Assembly (NCBI RefSeq): GCF_014529535.1
Contig: NW_023503481.1
Location: forward strand, 1 to 64,000
Length of the DNA stretch: 64,000 nt
Origin: Bradysia coprophila
Taxonomy: Eukaryota > Arthropoda > Insecta > Diptera > Sciaridae
Direction: 5' to 3'
Shown: positions 15,786 to 25,468 of the stretch, in pieces
Position numbering within the stretch: the first letter of the stretch is position 1
Layout of the letters: each line of letters opens with the position of its first letter
Notes under the pieces: generated by a model
The model's database searches: none
The model's input: only the letters and a program-made list of their open reading frames with translations
What the model was told of the DNA's origin: nothing
Made by a program: the position numbers and the translations under genes

Positions 15786-15950
15786 ATGGCGAAGAAAGCA
15801 GCTGGAAAGGCAGCTAAAGCTAAGGCTCCGAAACAAAAGTCAACCAAACCGAAGTCTGCAGCTAAGAAACTTAAGGCCCCAAAGCCGAAAAAAGTATCTC
15901 CAGCTAAGAAAGCTGCCACCAAGAAGGCAGTCGCTGCCAAAAAGAAGTAA
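15786..15950 (+). CDS. Orphan H1-tail gene (no globular domain)
   Basis: A 54-codon ORF starting MAKKAAGKAAKAKAPKQKST, with 22 Lys and 16 Ala by my count. It is colinear in style with the last third of H1 in this window: [20 protein letters not shown] in H1 against QKSTKPKSAAKKLKAPKPKK here, then SPAKKAATKKAVAAKKK. There is no H15 domain. The frame is fully open and the gene ends in the H1-type stem-loop 39 nt after the stop. It lies just outside the histone array and points the opposite way to the array H1. It may be a deletion remnant of an inverted H1, or a small functional linker-like or protamine-like basic protein. I see no convincing TATA box at the usual distance (a tataaaa-like string about 20 nt before the ATG is too close). 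Confidence 0.75.
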   Translation: MAKKAAGKAAKAKAPKQKSTKPKSAAKKLKAPKPKKVSPAKKAATKKAVAAKKK

Positions 15951-15989
15951 ATTCATCAATTGAATTGAACTGAATTGATGTAACCCACC

Positions 15990-16005
15990 AGCCCTTATTA
16001 GGGCT
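15990..16005 (+). promoter_or_regulatory. Histone stem-loop of orphan H1-tail gene
   Basis: AGCCCT-TATT-AGGGCT, identical to the H1 stem-loop of copy 2 including the TATT loop, followed by ACAAAATTT. This shows that the orphan ORF sits in a real histone-type transcription unit or a relic of one. Confidence 0.92.
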
Positions 16006-18804
16006 ACAAAATTTCTGAGAAATTCGATATAAACTATCGTATAATAATATAAAGCGTCTGTACCATCGCATCGTACCAAATTCAAATTTGTGAAAATGTT
16101 TTCAATAACAATGCCTTTGTGTTCTACGCGCGTATTTTTTTGTTATAATCTGTTTTCAACAGCTGTGGCTTGATTTTCTTTGTCTATATTGATACGATAT
16201 GCTTCGCTTTTTACGCATGCGTGCATATTCATTGTACATTCATATGTATACGTTCGTATCCATGCATACACAGAATACAAAACAGCTGCTGATATTTACT
16301 ACGTAAATGAAAACTATGTTGCAATCGTAATCGTGTCGTTTGCTCTCCGATAGATTTATTTTTTATTTTTGCTTCAAATACAATCAGAAAGACGGTTCTG
16401 ACATAGGCATTGATGAATCTTATCAAATAATGAAATATAACAAAAGGACTGCGTCAAATATTACTTGTTAGAGATTTTTGTGCGGATTCGAAACTAGGTG
16501 CAATTTGAGTATGGTCAAATTATCGCTTAGCGATGAGGTGAGTTTAGATTTTTGTTAACCTGTCACAGAAGGTAGGCACACCAGAAGTATTATTATCGGG
16601 ACTATTACTTCCTCTCAGCACATTGGGTCCAAACAGAGGCCCCCGTGCGTGTTCTACCACGGTAGAACGGCTACTTAAAAAAAAAAAAAAATACTTCCTA
16701 CGATCAAAGTATTCTCAAAAGATTCTCGGAGTCTCTTCTGAGAGATAATTTGTTTGTGTAAATGTTTCGATTCAGGGTTAACACTACGCAAACATTACTT
16801 ATAAATGAAACAATAGTGGACTACTAGCGTATCAACGTTCGTGCACAATCAGCTATAGTTTCATCGGAAAATTTATCATTTCACGCTACCTATTGACGAC
16901 TATCTCAGAGAAGCTTTCGAAATACTGGAAAAGACAGAGTCGTGCCTGGATTGGAGATGTAGATATGGTTGGGGGATTACTTGATTATTTAGAGAGCCGT
17001 TGTATGTTACATTTGGCACTGGTGGTTATTGTCTTTCCCAGGGAACTGAATCCGGGAACTTTGGCGAATACTCGAAAGCTATACCGATTCAGCTACCTGC
17101 TACCTTCGGTTCGGCTGAAGATTTGAGATTTTCAGTCCTCCATACAGAACGAGAGGCAAATATTCGTAGAAAATCCGTGGTCGGTCGGAAAAAAACCTCA
17201 GAAAATCCTGCCATCAGAAAATCATCAAAATAGAAGAAACGCCTTTGGAAATACTCTAACAGTCTTCAGAAATTAAAGAAAATCCTTAAGAATGAATTTG
17301 CGAAAACTTCATCCAGCTTATATGAAAATGAAATCAAGCCACATTCGATCAATGATTGATGGGTCTGTAGAATCGTTAGTCTCCCCTGAGACTAAACTGT
17401 CTTTTTATTTTTGACTGTAGAGTTGTAAAAGTGAGCCATGTCGCATGTTGAAATAGTACATTATGTGTTGTTTTTGACCCAGGTGGTGAAAGCGTCCGAG
17501 GATTGAGCGGACCTCCGCTTCGCCTCGTTAGGACAAGCTTTCGACTAGTCCTGAAAAATTCCACTTTTCATCACTCGTAACGAAAAAATACTAATTTGTG
17601 AAATCAAAGATGAATAATTTCGCCGATAAACAGACGATTTATTTGGAAGTGCGCAGGTTTGTAGTGCTTAGAAAGACGCGGCGATACGCACCCAAAAGAG
17701 GTCGAAAGGTCCTTATATGGAAGCGCTAGATATCGAAAATCAGCATGTGCTTTTCGGCTTCGGAACCATCTTGAAGACTTCCAGTAATGTACAGTAATGT
17801 CAGTTCGTGAGACAATGGGTAAACTTTTTTTTTCTATTCAAAGGTGAATTTTGTGATAGATGCAGAAATCAAGCGCATGACGTGGTGTGTTTTGTAACGA
17901 AAAATGTCACAAGATTACCATTTGTAAAGTCACAAGATTACAAAAAAAACTTCGATTTGAGAAGCCGTTAGAAAAGTCACTCGGTCACTGAACCCTGCGA
18001 TTTTGCCATAATATTACTTTTTTTGCAAGGTTCAGTGAGCGAATCTAGGACCTTGGACCTACTTTTTGTCGGATTCAAAGGTGAACTTTGGTGAACTTTT
18101 TTATGCTCTTTCAAAGTTCACCAATCTTAAAGATCTCACTTTCCTAATGGCTTCACTAGATTTCTGAAGCTATTCCGAAAAAGAAAATTCTGCGGCTGGT
18201 ATATCCTCAAAGAGCTCTAAGCAGTAGACCGATAAATCCAAAAAAAAGTTGGCCAAGTCATTAGGCTCGCCCTCTGAAGTTAGGTCTGCCCGACGGTTTT
18301 TTCGAGAATTTCAAGAAGCTAGTTAAGCGACTAGACCGAAATGTTTTAGCGAGTTTATTGGTGTACTTTGGTGTACTTTTTCAAGCTCTGTCAACCTACA
18401 CCAGCCTTAGAAATAAAATTTATCTGGAGACCTCAAAAAATCAAGGTTGGCTATTGGTACAAAAGTGTCCTTGGAACCCCATTACATTTGTTTTTTTTTA
18501 AACTTTGTTGAATTTTTAGTTTACGTTCAATAAAAACGCTTTTAATTTTCATTTATTAATGCTAGTCTGCTCAATTTAGAAATTATTGTTTTATTTGGGT
18601 TTTCTAATGTTTAGCTCGTCAGCTCGAGTGGGACGAGGATTTTAGAGTAATTCTTCTTGCTATTTCAGATGCGTCAAGACCACCACTTAAAAGGTCAAAG
18701 GTAAACAATGCACAGACGTTTATTCTGCGTCTAGCAAGTGGTTCAATGTTGATGGAGCAACATCTGTCAATGTAAGGTGGGAGTTTATAGTTCTCGTCTC
18801 ACTT
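16006..18804. other. Gene-poor stretch with degenerate repeats
   Basis: No recognisable gene. A poly-A run is at 16676-16690, just after a short GTTCTACC/GGTAGAAC inverted repeat. A pair of diverged direct repeats starts near 18080 (ggtgaactttggtgaactt) and 18359 (ggtgtactttggtgtactt). Overlapping ORFs at 16893-17233 have no family match I can see. Confidence 0.5.
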
Positions 18805-18812
18805 CGTCTGAG

Positions 18813-19157
18813 CAGGGCCAATTTTTGGATTTTTGCCAAAAATTTCTAAAAACTGCGAACGTCCAAAAACCAAATTTTTCCATAATTTCAAACTGTTTTG
18901 GCAACTCCGGAGCTCAGCCTTATGTTTTAGCCGGCTCTCAATGATTTATGTTTGATTATTGACGCTCTCATCTTTCAAATTAATCATGTTCGTCTTCATT
19001 TGAAACCTGATAGTGTCAAGAAATAATCGAGTCGGTTAAAACGCAAGGCTGATTCAGCAGTTGCCAAAACCGTTCGAAATGGAGGAAAAATTTGGTTTTT
19101 GGACGTTCGCAGTTTTTGGCAATTAATTCCCAAAATTTTTTCGAAAAATAGGCTCTG
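18813..19157. mobile_element. hAT-type MITE with 8-bp TSD
   Basis: A 345-bp palindromic element whose arms (about 18815-18945 and 19025-19155) share gcgaacgtccaaaaaccaaa and its complement. It begins CAGGGCC and ends GGCTCTG, and is flanked by a perfect 8-bp duplication cgtctgag (18805-18812 and 19158-19165). TIRs beginning CAG with an 8-bp TSD are typical of hAT elements. It has no coding capacity. Confidence 0.88.
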
Positions 19158-19481
19158 CGTCTGAGTGCAAACATCAAAACTTCTTCTGAATCTATTCAAT
19201 CCTATCAATGAAAGTTTCTTGATATGGGTGCCAAACGACTGAAGTATATTCCAGATACGAACGTACATGTGCAAAGAGATTTTAAATAATGAAAGAGAAA
19301 ACGAATAATTTTAAAATAATAAAATTTTGTTATGGTTATAACATCTGTTTATAATTTCCCGCAACTTCCTAACAAAAGTGGGTTAAAAACACTGGTAATT
19401 GTAAGTAGGTTAAATAAAGTAGGTGAATTTAAATAACTCAGGTAAATATTAAATGAAACAAAAATTCATTCACTCAGGACC

Positions 19482-19695
19482 GATGCCCCAAATTTGCATC
19501 AAGGGTACACTTTTCTCAAAGCACATGGAACTTTCACACACAATTTTATTTTTTATTCAAAGCTGACATATTTTTACTCGAAAATGTGGTCGTACATTTT
19601 TCAAAAAGGGCTATCGTAAAAAGATGTTAGCGATCAAAAATTTCGGAACGCAGAAATGTAGGCTACAATTTCAGCGTACGCTCGGAAGCTCTTAA
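19482..19695 (+). repeat. Single arm of the 24-kb palindromic element
   Basis: 214 bp matching the right arm of 23974-24379 (gatgccccaaatttgcatca ... gctcggaagctcttaa) with a few changes. It ends in TTAA. It is either a solo half or a copy whose other arm was deleted. Confidence 0.85.
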
Positions 19696-20255
19696 ACAAC
19701 AAGATTCAAGCGAGTAGAAAGTTCTCCGATTTGTTGATAAATTTCTGATTAAAATTTAATTACAATTAAATTCAATCTTTTGGTCGCGACCAAAATTAGT
19801 TCAATTCTTTGTCGTTACGGATGGCCGAATGTAAATGACAGGGCCGCGTTGTGAGTTAATTCTATCTGATCGTTTTTACCACTTTCCATACATTTTGGTT
19901 AGCTCGCATTAAATCTGCTCGTTTTTCCCCCTTCTCCCACATTTTGTTCAACTCGCGTTCCATCTGCTCGTTTTTACTTACTTTCCACACATTTCGGTCA
20001 ACTCACATTCCAAATGAAGGTCCTCAATTGGTATTCATTTTTCTGCGCAGAGTGAAGACTTGGGGGATAGTTGGAGACTTAGAGACTCTCTAATAGAGAG
20101 TCTCGCACTCAACTACCTCGGCCACATTAGATAAGACAGAATTTAATTAAATTTTTTTAATTTGTATCTTTTCGGCCACAACAGTTGGGCATCAGTAGCA
20201 GGCATCAATAGCAAAGACTTATTATCAAAGTTTCCTCATTTCAATGTTTGTTCAC
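19696..20255. other. 3' flank of the depolymerase gene
   Basis: No gene. Three related phrases around 19850-20000 (tctgatcgtttttaccactttcc, ctgctcgtttttcccccttctcc, ctgctcgtttttacttactttcc) suggest an old degenerate short tandem repeat of about 65 bp. Confidence 0.5.
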
Positions 20256-21648
20256 TTAGCCTCTAAGTATACGGCTCATCATTCGGTGAGTGGCCAACAC
20301 TTGATTGCCTGTTCTCGTTGCTGTTAAACGACATAAAATATTAGCGCTACTAAACCATTCAAATCTGTTTCTTCCAACTTAAAAATTACCGAAAAACATG
20401 TTCAGATAACCCCACCAATCGAAACAGGCATTTGGATTCGATAGATTTGCAATGACTTGGGGGAACAGAACGATAATATTATTGACTTCTGCTGTTTCGA
20501 GGTAGCCAGCTCTCAGTGCAAATGTATTTCCAACGTTAGCGCTAAAATGGAAAATTTGTATCCCTAATGTTTGGGTATCAAAATGTCTCTCATTCCAACC
20601 TGCTCTGCAGACATCCATGGAAGGCAATGTGAAGTCTGCATGGTGCTCCGTATTGGCATGCCGTCGGAACGTATACAAAACCATCTCTGGCCATGGCCGA
20701 CAAACTAGGATTCCAATTGAAAAACTCAGCTTGGTCGAAAGTAATCAGATTGCCGGGAACCGCTGCGTTATCGGCTGGCAATATTAAACTATCGTCGTAC
20801 AAATAGTTTAAGACCTGATACGCCCCTCTATAAGCGCAGTTGTTGATCCATGCGGTATTCGCTGACGAAGCGGAACAAGCAGCCCCGAAATTGTGTGTTG
20901 GCTGAGTGGAATTTTATTTGAATTTTGTGAGACCAAACATTCCGAAAGGAACACTTACAAATCCGTGGGAAGCAGCTATGGAAAATTCGCTTCTTATTTG
21001 ACCTCCGAAGTGTCTGTACATTGTTTCGACATTCCGTCCAGATGCTTCAATCAGAAAATATTTTTGATATAAAACTCAGCCTATGTTTCTTAAGCCCAAC
21101 GATTGTAGTAGCTATAACCAACCTGGTAAAACTGTCGAGTCAACGGTGCCATGGAAAATGAAGACTCTGTCGCCTCGCAGATTCGAAGTCGGATCGATCA
21201 TATTGTTCGATGCATGCGTATTCGCTTGCGAGATTAGATTATTAACGTTGACGGTATTCGGAAGGGACATGCACATTGTAGCCGCGACTAGACCACCGGA
21301 AGCACAATTATACGGAACTGTAAATCAAAGATTTTGGTTTTGCACTTTCCCATACGCTTCGAAATTGAAAGACTTTACGTCCAGCAATCATTCCAACTCC
21401 GAACACTTCGGACGAATGAGCAAAATGATATTGGGTGGCCATAGCCGCTCCGGCTGATATTCCCGAAACAGTGACGGTGGAAGGATTTACATTGTAACGC
21501 TCTAAGAAAAATAATTTTGCTCTTAAATGTAAGCGATCGGCCAAATTAATTGTTATCACGCACGTAATCGTTGGCTTTGAGCGTGGACCAAACAGCTGAT
21601 GAATAGTAAACAGGAAAAAATAGTTAACAAAATCGAAATCTTTTCCAT
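20256..21648 (-). CDS. Secreted PHB-depolymerase-family esterase, 7 exons
   Basis: Seven exons join in frame to 335 codons: 21648-21564, 21501-21379, 21317-21123, 21044-20959, 20901-20600, 20541-20390, 20320-20256. All six introns (57-78 bp) begin GT and end AG. Residues 1-23 are a signal peptide ([11 protein letters not shown]... ending LVHA). The alpha/beta-hydrolase motifs of bacterial poly(3-hydroxybutyrate) depolymerases are all present. The nucleophile elbow SGISAG has Ser44. FHGTVDSTV has the likely acid Asp129, and AASHGF the likely His161. The C-terminal half has [34 protein letters not shown] and CFDWWGY, and exon 7 restores the family ending [20 protein letters not shown]. The expected role is hydrolysis of short-chain polyhydroxyalkanoate or related esters outside the cell. 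I recognise the family from bacteria; presence in a multi-exon insect gene suggests horizontal transfer (inference). The substrate is unproven. Confidence 0.9.
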
Positions 21649-21713
21649 TTCACTGGTCAAATTGTGATTGTAGGAAAGAACTAAACTGCAAATAAGCAAA
21701 CGGCGCACAACAA

Positions 21714-21719
21714 TTTATA
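21714..21719 (-). promoter_or_regulatory. TATA box of the depolymerase gene
   Basis: TATAAA on the minus strand, 66 bp upstream of the ATG at 21648. Confidence 0.6.
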
Positions 21720-21737
21720 GATGAACTTCTCATTGTT

Positions 21738-21743
21738 GATAAG
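21738..21743. promoter_or_regulatory. Candidate GATA-factor site
   Basis: GATAAG on the plus strand about 20 bp upstream of the TATA box, followed by another GATA (agatag). In insects GATA factors drive many midgut digestive genes, so gut expression is a reasonable guess. Confidence 0.4.
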
Positions 21744-21749
21744 ATAGTT

Positions 21750-22285
21750 AAAATAGTAGCGCACAACACGCTGTTAAGCTTTAATCAGCAATGATAAACG
21801 CGAATTCTATCAGAGAATCTCTAAACAATGGAGAAACAGTGGGTGTTCGTAGGTGTTGGAAATTGGATTGACCGTTTGAACAGAGTTTAAAATTAGTTCT
21901 GTTATCTGCAAGGGGTAACATACTCAAAGAACTGATGGAAAATTATCGTTGCCAACAAATGCATTTGACGCGACGGCTTGAACTGGTCCTATCAGCATTT
22001 CTATAGTGCCCGAAGTGTTTTTTGATTTTTGTAAAAGAAAATCCTCATGTAGTATCCGAAGTGCTTTTTTGAACTAGCCCTGACTTCATTGTCATTCCAT
22101 TCTGGTATAGGTAGCATAGTAAGCATAATCTTACACTAAATAGAAATCGGCTGGTCCTTCTTCATACCAAAATTTTTTTCGAACGCAGAAGAAGCAAAAC
22201 TGAATATGAAACGTCTAATGGTTTAAGTGAGTACTTTAGGCGAATTATACCTGGACTGGAAATTACGAACAAAATCACGTGAACG
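21750..22285. other. Upstream flank, no gene
   Basis: AT-rich sequence between the depolymerase promoter and the minisatellite. Two related phrases (cccgaagtgttttttga near 22010 and tccgaagtgcttttttga near 22056) are the only structure seen. Confidence 0.5.
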
Positions 22286-23272
22286 TGTTCCAATTGGTGA
22301 ATGTGTGATTGGTGAACATGTACCAATCACACATTCACCAATTGGAACACGTTCACCAATTGGTACACGTTCACCAATTGGTACACGTTCACCAATTGGT
22401 ACACGTTCACCAATTGGTACACGTTCACCAATAGGTACACGTTCACCAATAGGTACACGTTCACCAATAGGTACACGTTCACCAATTGGTACACGTTCAC
22501 CAATTGGTACACGTTCACCAATTGGTACAGGTTCACCAATTGGTACACGTTCATCAATTGGTACACGTTCACCAAATGACATACGTCCACCAATTGGCAC
22601 ACGTTCAGAAATTGGTACACGTTCACAATTGATACACGTTCACCAATTGACACACATTCACGAATTGCAAGGCTGTATACGCAGATCGCAATTTTATTAC
22701 ACCTTTTCCATACAAACAAATTCACCAAAGTACAGCCTTGCACGAATTGGCACACTTTCAGGAATTGGTACACGTTCGGAAATTGGTATACGTTCACCAA
22801 TTGACACACATTCACCAATTGGCACAAGTTCAGGATTTGGTATACGTTCACTAATTGGTACAAGTTCACCACACGTTCAGGAATTGGTACATGTTCCCAA
22901 TTGGTACATGTTCACCAATTGGTAAACGTTCACCAATTGACACACAATCACAATCAGGAATTGGTATTCACGTTCACCAAGTAACACACGTTCAGGAATT
23001 GGTACACGTTTACCAAGTAACACACGTTCAGGAATTGGTACATGTTCAGGAATTGGTACTCGTTCAGAAATTGGTACTCGGTCAGGAATTGGTACTCGTT
23101 CAGTATTTGGTGAACGTGTGCCAATTGGTGAACATGTGTCAATTGTTGAACATGTGCCAATTGGTGAACGTGTGCCAATTGGTGAATGTGTGCCAATTGG
23201 TGAACATGTGCCAATTGGTGAACGTGTGCCAATTGGTGAATGTGTGCCAATTGGTGAATGTGTACCAATTTG
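22286..23272. repeat. 18-bp minisatellite with orientation switch
   Basis: Degenerate 18-bp tandem repeat. From about 22,320 to 23,090 most units read ACCAATTGGTACACGTTC; from about 23,107 onward they read GGTGAACGTGTGCCAATT, the opposite strand. The first units (22289-22350) form a hairpin with an ACCAATCACACATTC arm. Because 18 is a multiple of three and the unit lacks stops, several frames stay open and give artificial proteins of (TRSPIG)n type. The same unit makes up the array at 39709-40086. Confidence 0.93.
22668..22740. mobile_element. 73-bp MITE inside the minisatellite
   Basis: CAAGGCTGTA at the left end and TACAGCCTTG at the right end form 10-bp inverted repeats. The element interrupts the 18-bp array and is flanked by cacgaattg on both sides (22659-22667 and 22741-22749), consistent with an 8-bp TSD. 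The flanking bases are also repeat-unit bases, so part of the match could be chance. Confidence 0.7.
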
Positions 23273-23284
23273 ACCGGTTTACAT

Positions 23285-23480
23285 CCACACTGAGGAAAAA
23301 GTAGCTACCTGCTACAGCTGCGATCTGTCTCCAGCTGTAGTTTTTGAGAAAATACAGCTGTCACAGAAAATATTTCAACCCGTAGCTGTCACAGCTGTAT
23401 TTTTCTACTTGCTGTAGTTGTGATTACCTACAATAGCTGTGTGATTGCCTACAATCAAAATGTTGTGATCGATAGGCACG
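23285..23480. repeat. ACAGCTGT-rich dispersed repeat
   Basis: Starts near ctgaggaaaaagtagctacc and is full of tacagctg/cagctgta motifs. A related sequence on the opposite strand ends at 27970 (ttttcctcag), also rich in cagctgtag and ggtaat. Probably a non-autonomous element; family unknown. Confidence 0.5.
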
Positions 23481-23756
23481 GGTTTGAATCATGTCGGATC
23501 CTGTTTTTTTTTTTAAATAATATTAATAAACATAATTTTGGTTTCATTTCCGATAAAAGTCAGTTCAAAATCAACTCAATAATTTAAAAAGAAAATATTT
23601 CTGGCCTTTCGGAGTTATATTTCACAGTACTGGGGAGTATTTTTGATATTCTGTTGTATTATACATCCGACGAGTTAATTTTGAACTGAATTTTAGCTGA
23701 AATGAAACGAAATTGATTTTTTATTAATAATTATTTGAAATAAAAACTGGCCTTGT

Positions 23757-23820
23757 TGGGGTGCGAACCCGGGACCTCTTGATCTCCAGTCCAGAACAAT
23801 TCACCTGAGCTACGGAACAT
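23757..23820 (-). ncRNA. Degenerate tRNA-like sequence (SINE-like)
   Basis: On the minus strand TAGCTCAGGTGAA resembles a pol III A box, then TGGACTGGAGATCAAG resembles an anticodon arm, and GGTTCGCACCC resembles a B box. Acceptor and T stems do not pair properly, so it is not a working tRNA. More likely a tRNA-derived SINE head or an old tRNA pseudogene. Confidence 0.45.
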
Positions 23821-23973
23821 GTATGCTACAAATGCCTTATGTTAATGTAAGCTACACAACGCATATTCCCGTTGATAGGTAATATACATCCCTGTAGAAG
23901 CTGTATTGTGGATGTAACATTACCTACATGAGATACCCATATGAAAACTGTGTATACAACACATAATTTGTCA

Positions 23974-24379
23974 TTAAGAGGTTCCGAGCCTACGCTGAAA
24001 TTGTAGCCTACATTTCTGCGTTTCGAAATTTTTGATCGCTGATATCTTTTTACGAGAGCCCTTTTTGAAAAATGTACGACCACATTTTCGAGTAAAAATA
24101 TGTCAGCTTTGAATAAAAAATAAAATTGTCTGTGAAAGTTCCATGTGCTTTGAGAAAAGTGTACCTTTGATGCAAATTTGGGGCATCGGTACAGTTTTCT
24201 CAAAGCACATGGAACTTTCACAGACAATTTTATTTTTTATTCAAAGCTGACATATTTTTACTCGAAAATGTGGTCGTACATTTTTCAAAAAGGGCTCTCG
24301 TAAAAAGATATCAGCGATCAAAAATTTCGAAACGCAGAAATGTAGGCTACAATTTCAGCGTAGGCTCGGAACCTCTTAA
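23974..24379. mobile_element. 406-bp near-perfect palindrome with TTAA ends
   Basis: Two arms of about 190 bp in inverted orientation around a short spacer (ttgatgcaaatttggggcat). It starts TTAAGAGGTTCCGAGCC and ends GGCTCGGAACCTCTTAA. TTAA at both outer ends is the target of piggyBac-type elements, though TTAA is itself palindromic. A single arm occurs at 19482-19695. Confidence 0.8.
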
Positions 24380-24584
24380 TAGTTGAAAGATATTATTGCG
24401 ACAATATTGATTCACGTAAAAATGAAAATCATTTTGAAAATCAAAATATTAAGACTAAAGTCTGGAAAAATGGTTCAACGAGCACAGGCTAGAGACCCGC
24501 CGACACTTTTTCACCCAACCGAGTCGCCGGTTGTTCTTAGATTGCCTCAGCCGGCTGGAAGACAAAGTTTTTTTTTCAACAAAA

Positions 24585-25374
24585 TAAATTTCGACTAACC
24601 GAAATCGGCGCTATTTTGTCCGGGACTTTCTTTTATATATGCCTAGTTAGGCTTTGGTGCTTAGGCCCCAAAACCAGTCTCATATATTTTTGATCTTCCA
24701 TAACTGACTGGTGGTAAGCGGCCAAAAGTCGAAAAATGAGGTTTCGTAGTCCGGATTTCATTTCCGTGAGATGATGAGGACACGGACGTGTATGGGATCG
24801 TTTGAAATCTGAGGTCGAGTACTCTCGAAGCAAATATTAACTTCAAAACATTTGATGATAAACGGCCGTGACCTCACTAATGCAATTATTTGATTAAGTT
24901 ATTTTATATTATGAATGTGGACGACTTCAGCTTTAAAGAATGACTAATATGTAGTAGTTTGGCGGGTCGGAACACACAGTTTTTATCTGAAAGTAGTCAC
25001 GTGCCAAACTACTACATGTTGGTATTGCTATAAGGCTGACGTCCTCCAGATTCATAATAAATAATAATTTAATCAAATAATTACATTAGTGAGGCCACAG
25101 CCATCGTCAAAGTTCACCGAGGTTCCATCGATTCTGAGAAATTTTTCGGATGTCATATTTTCGGCCGTTTATCATCAAATGTTTTGAAGTTAATATTTGC
25201 TTCGAGAGTAATCGACCTCACGGAAAAGAAATCAGGACTAAAAAACCTCATTTTTCGACTTTTAGCCGCTTACCACCAGCCAGTTATGAAAAATCAACTA
25301 ACTATCCATTTATAAAAAAGTAGAGGAAAAAATAGCACCGATTTCGGTCAGTCAAAATCAAAAGAATCCCTCGA
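24585..25374. mobile_element. Large foldback element
   Basis: Arms of about 340 bp (24585-24930 and 25035-25374) are inverted copies sharing ccgaaatcggcgctatttt, cttaccaccag, catcaaatgttttgaagtta and caaataattacattagtgag. The loop contains a second inverted pair, GTAGTAGTTTGGC / GCCAAACTACTAC. A one-armed relative is at 29475-29880. No coding capacity. Confidence 0.8.
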
Positions 25375-25468
25375 AATAAAATTGAACTGAAGAAGCAGAT
25401 CGAATGACTTCCATATTTCTGCAGCGTGTAGTCTATTACAATAACTAGTTCCCGCCAATTGCGTTTTT

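Noticed and set aside
20256-21648. Bacterial contamination as the source of the depolymerase
   Set aside because: Six GT-AG introns, insect repeats on both sides and a continuous contig with histone and drk genes.
22227-23304. Long ORFs on both strands reading as (TRSPIG)n, (VPIGER)n or (CQLVN)n proteins
   Set aside because: They are translations of an 18-bp minisatellite with no stop in several frames; no codon or family evidence for a protein.
23757-23820. Functional tRNA gene
   Set aside because: A- and B-box-like motifs are present but the acceptor and T stems do not pair.
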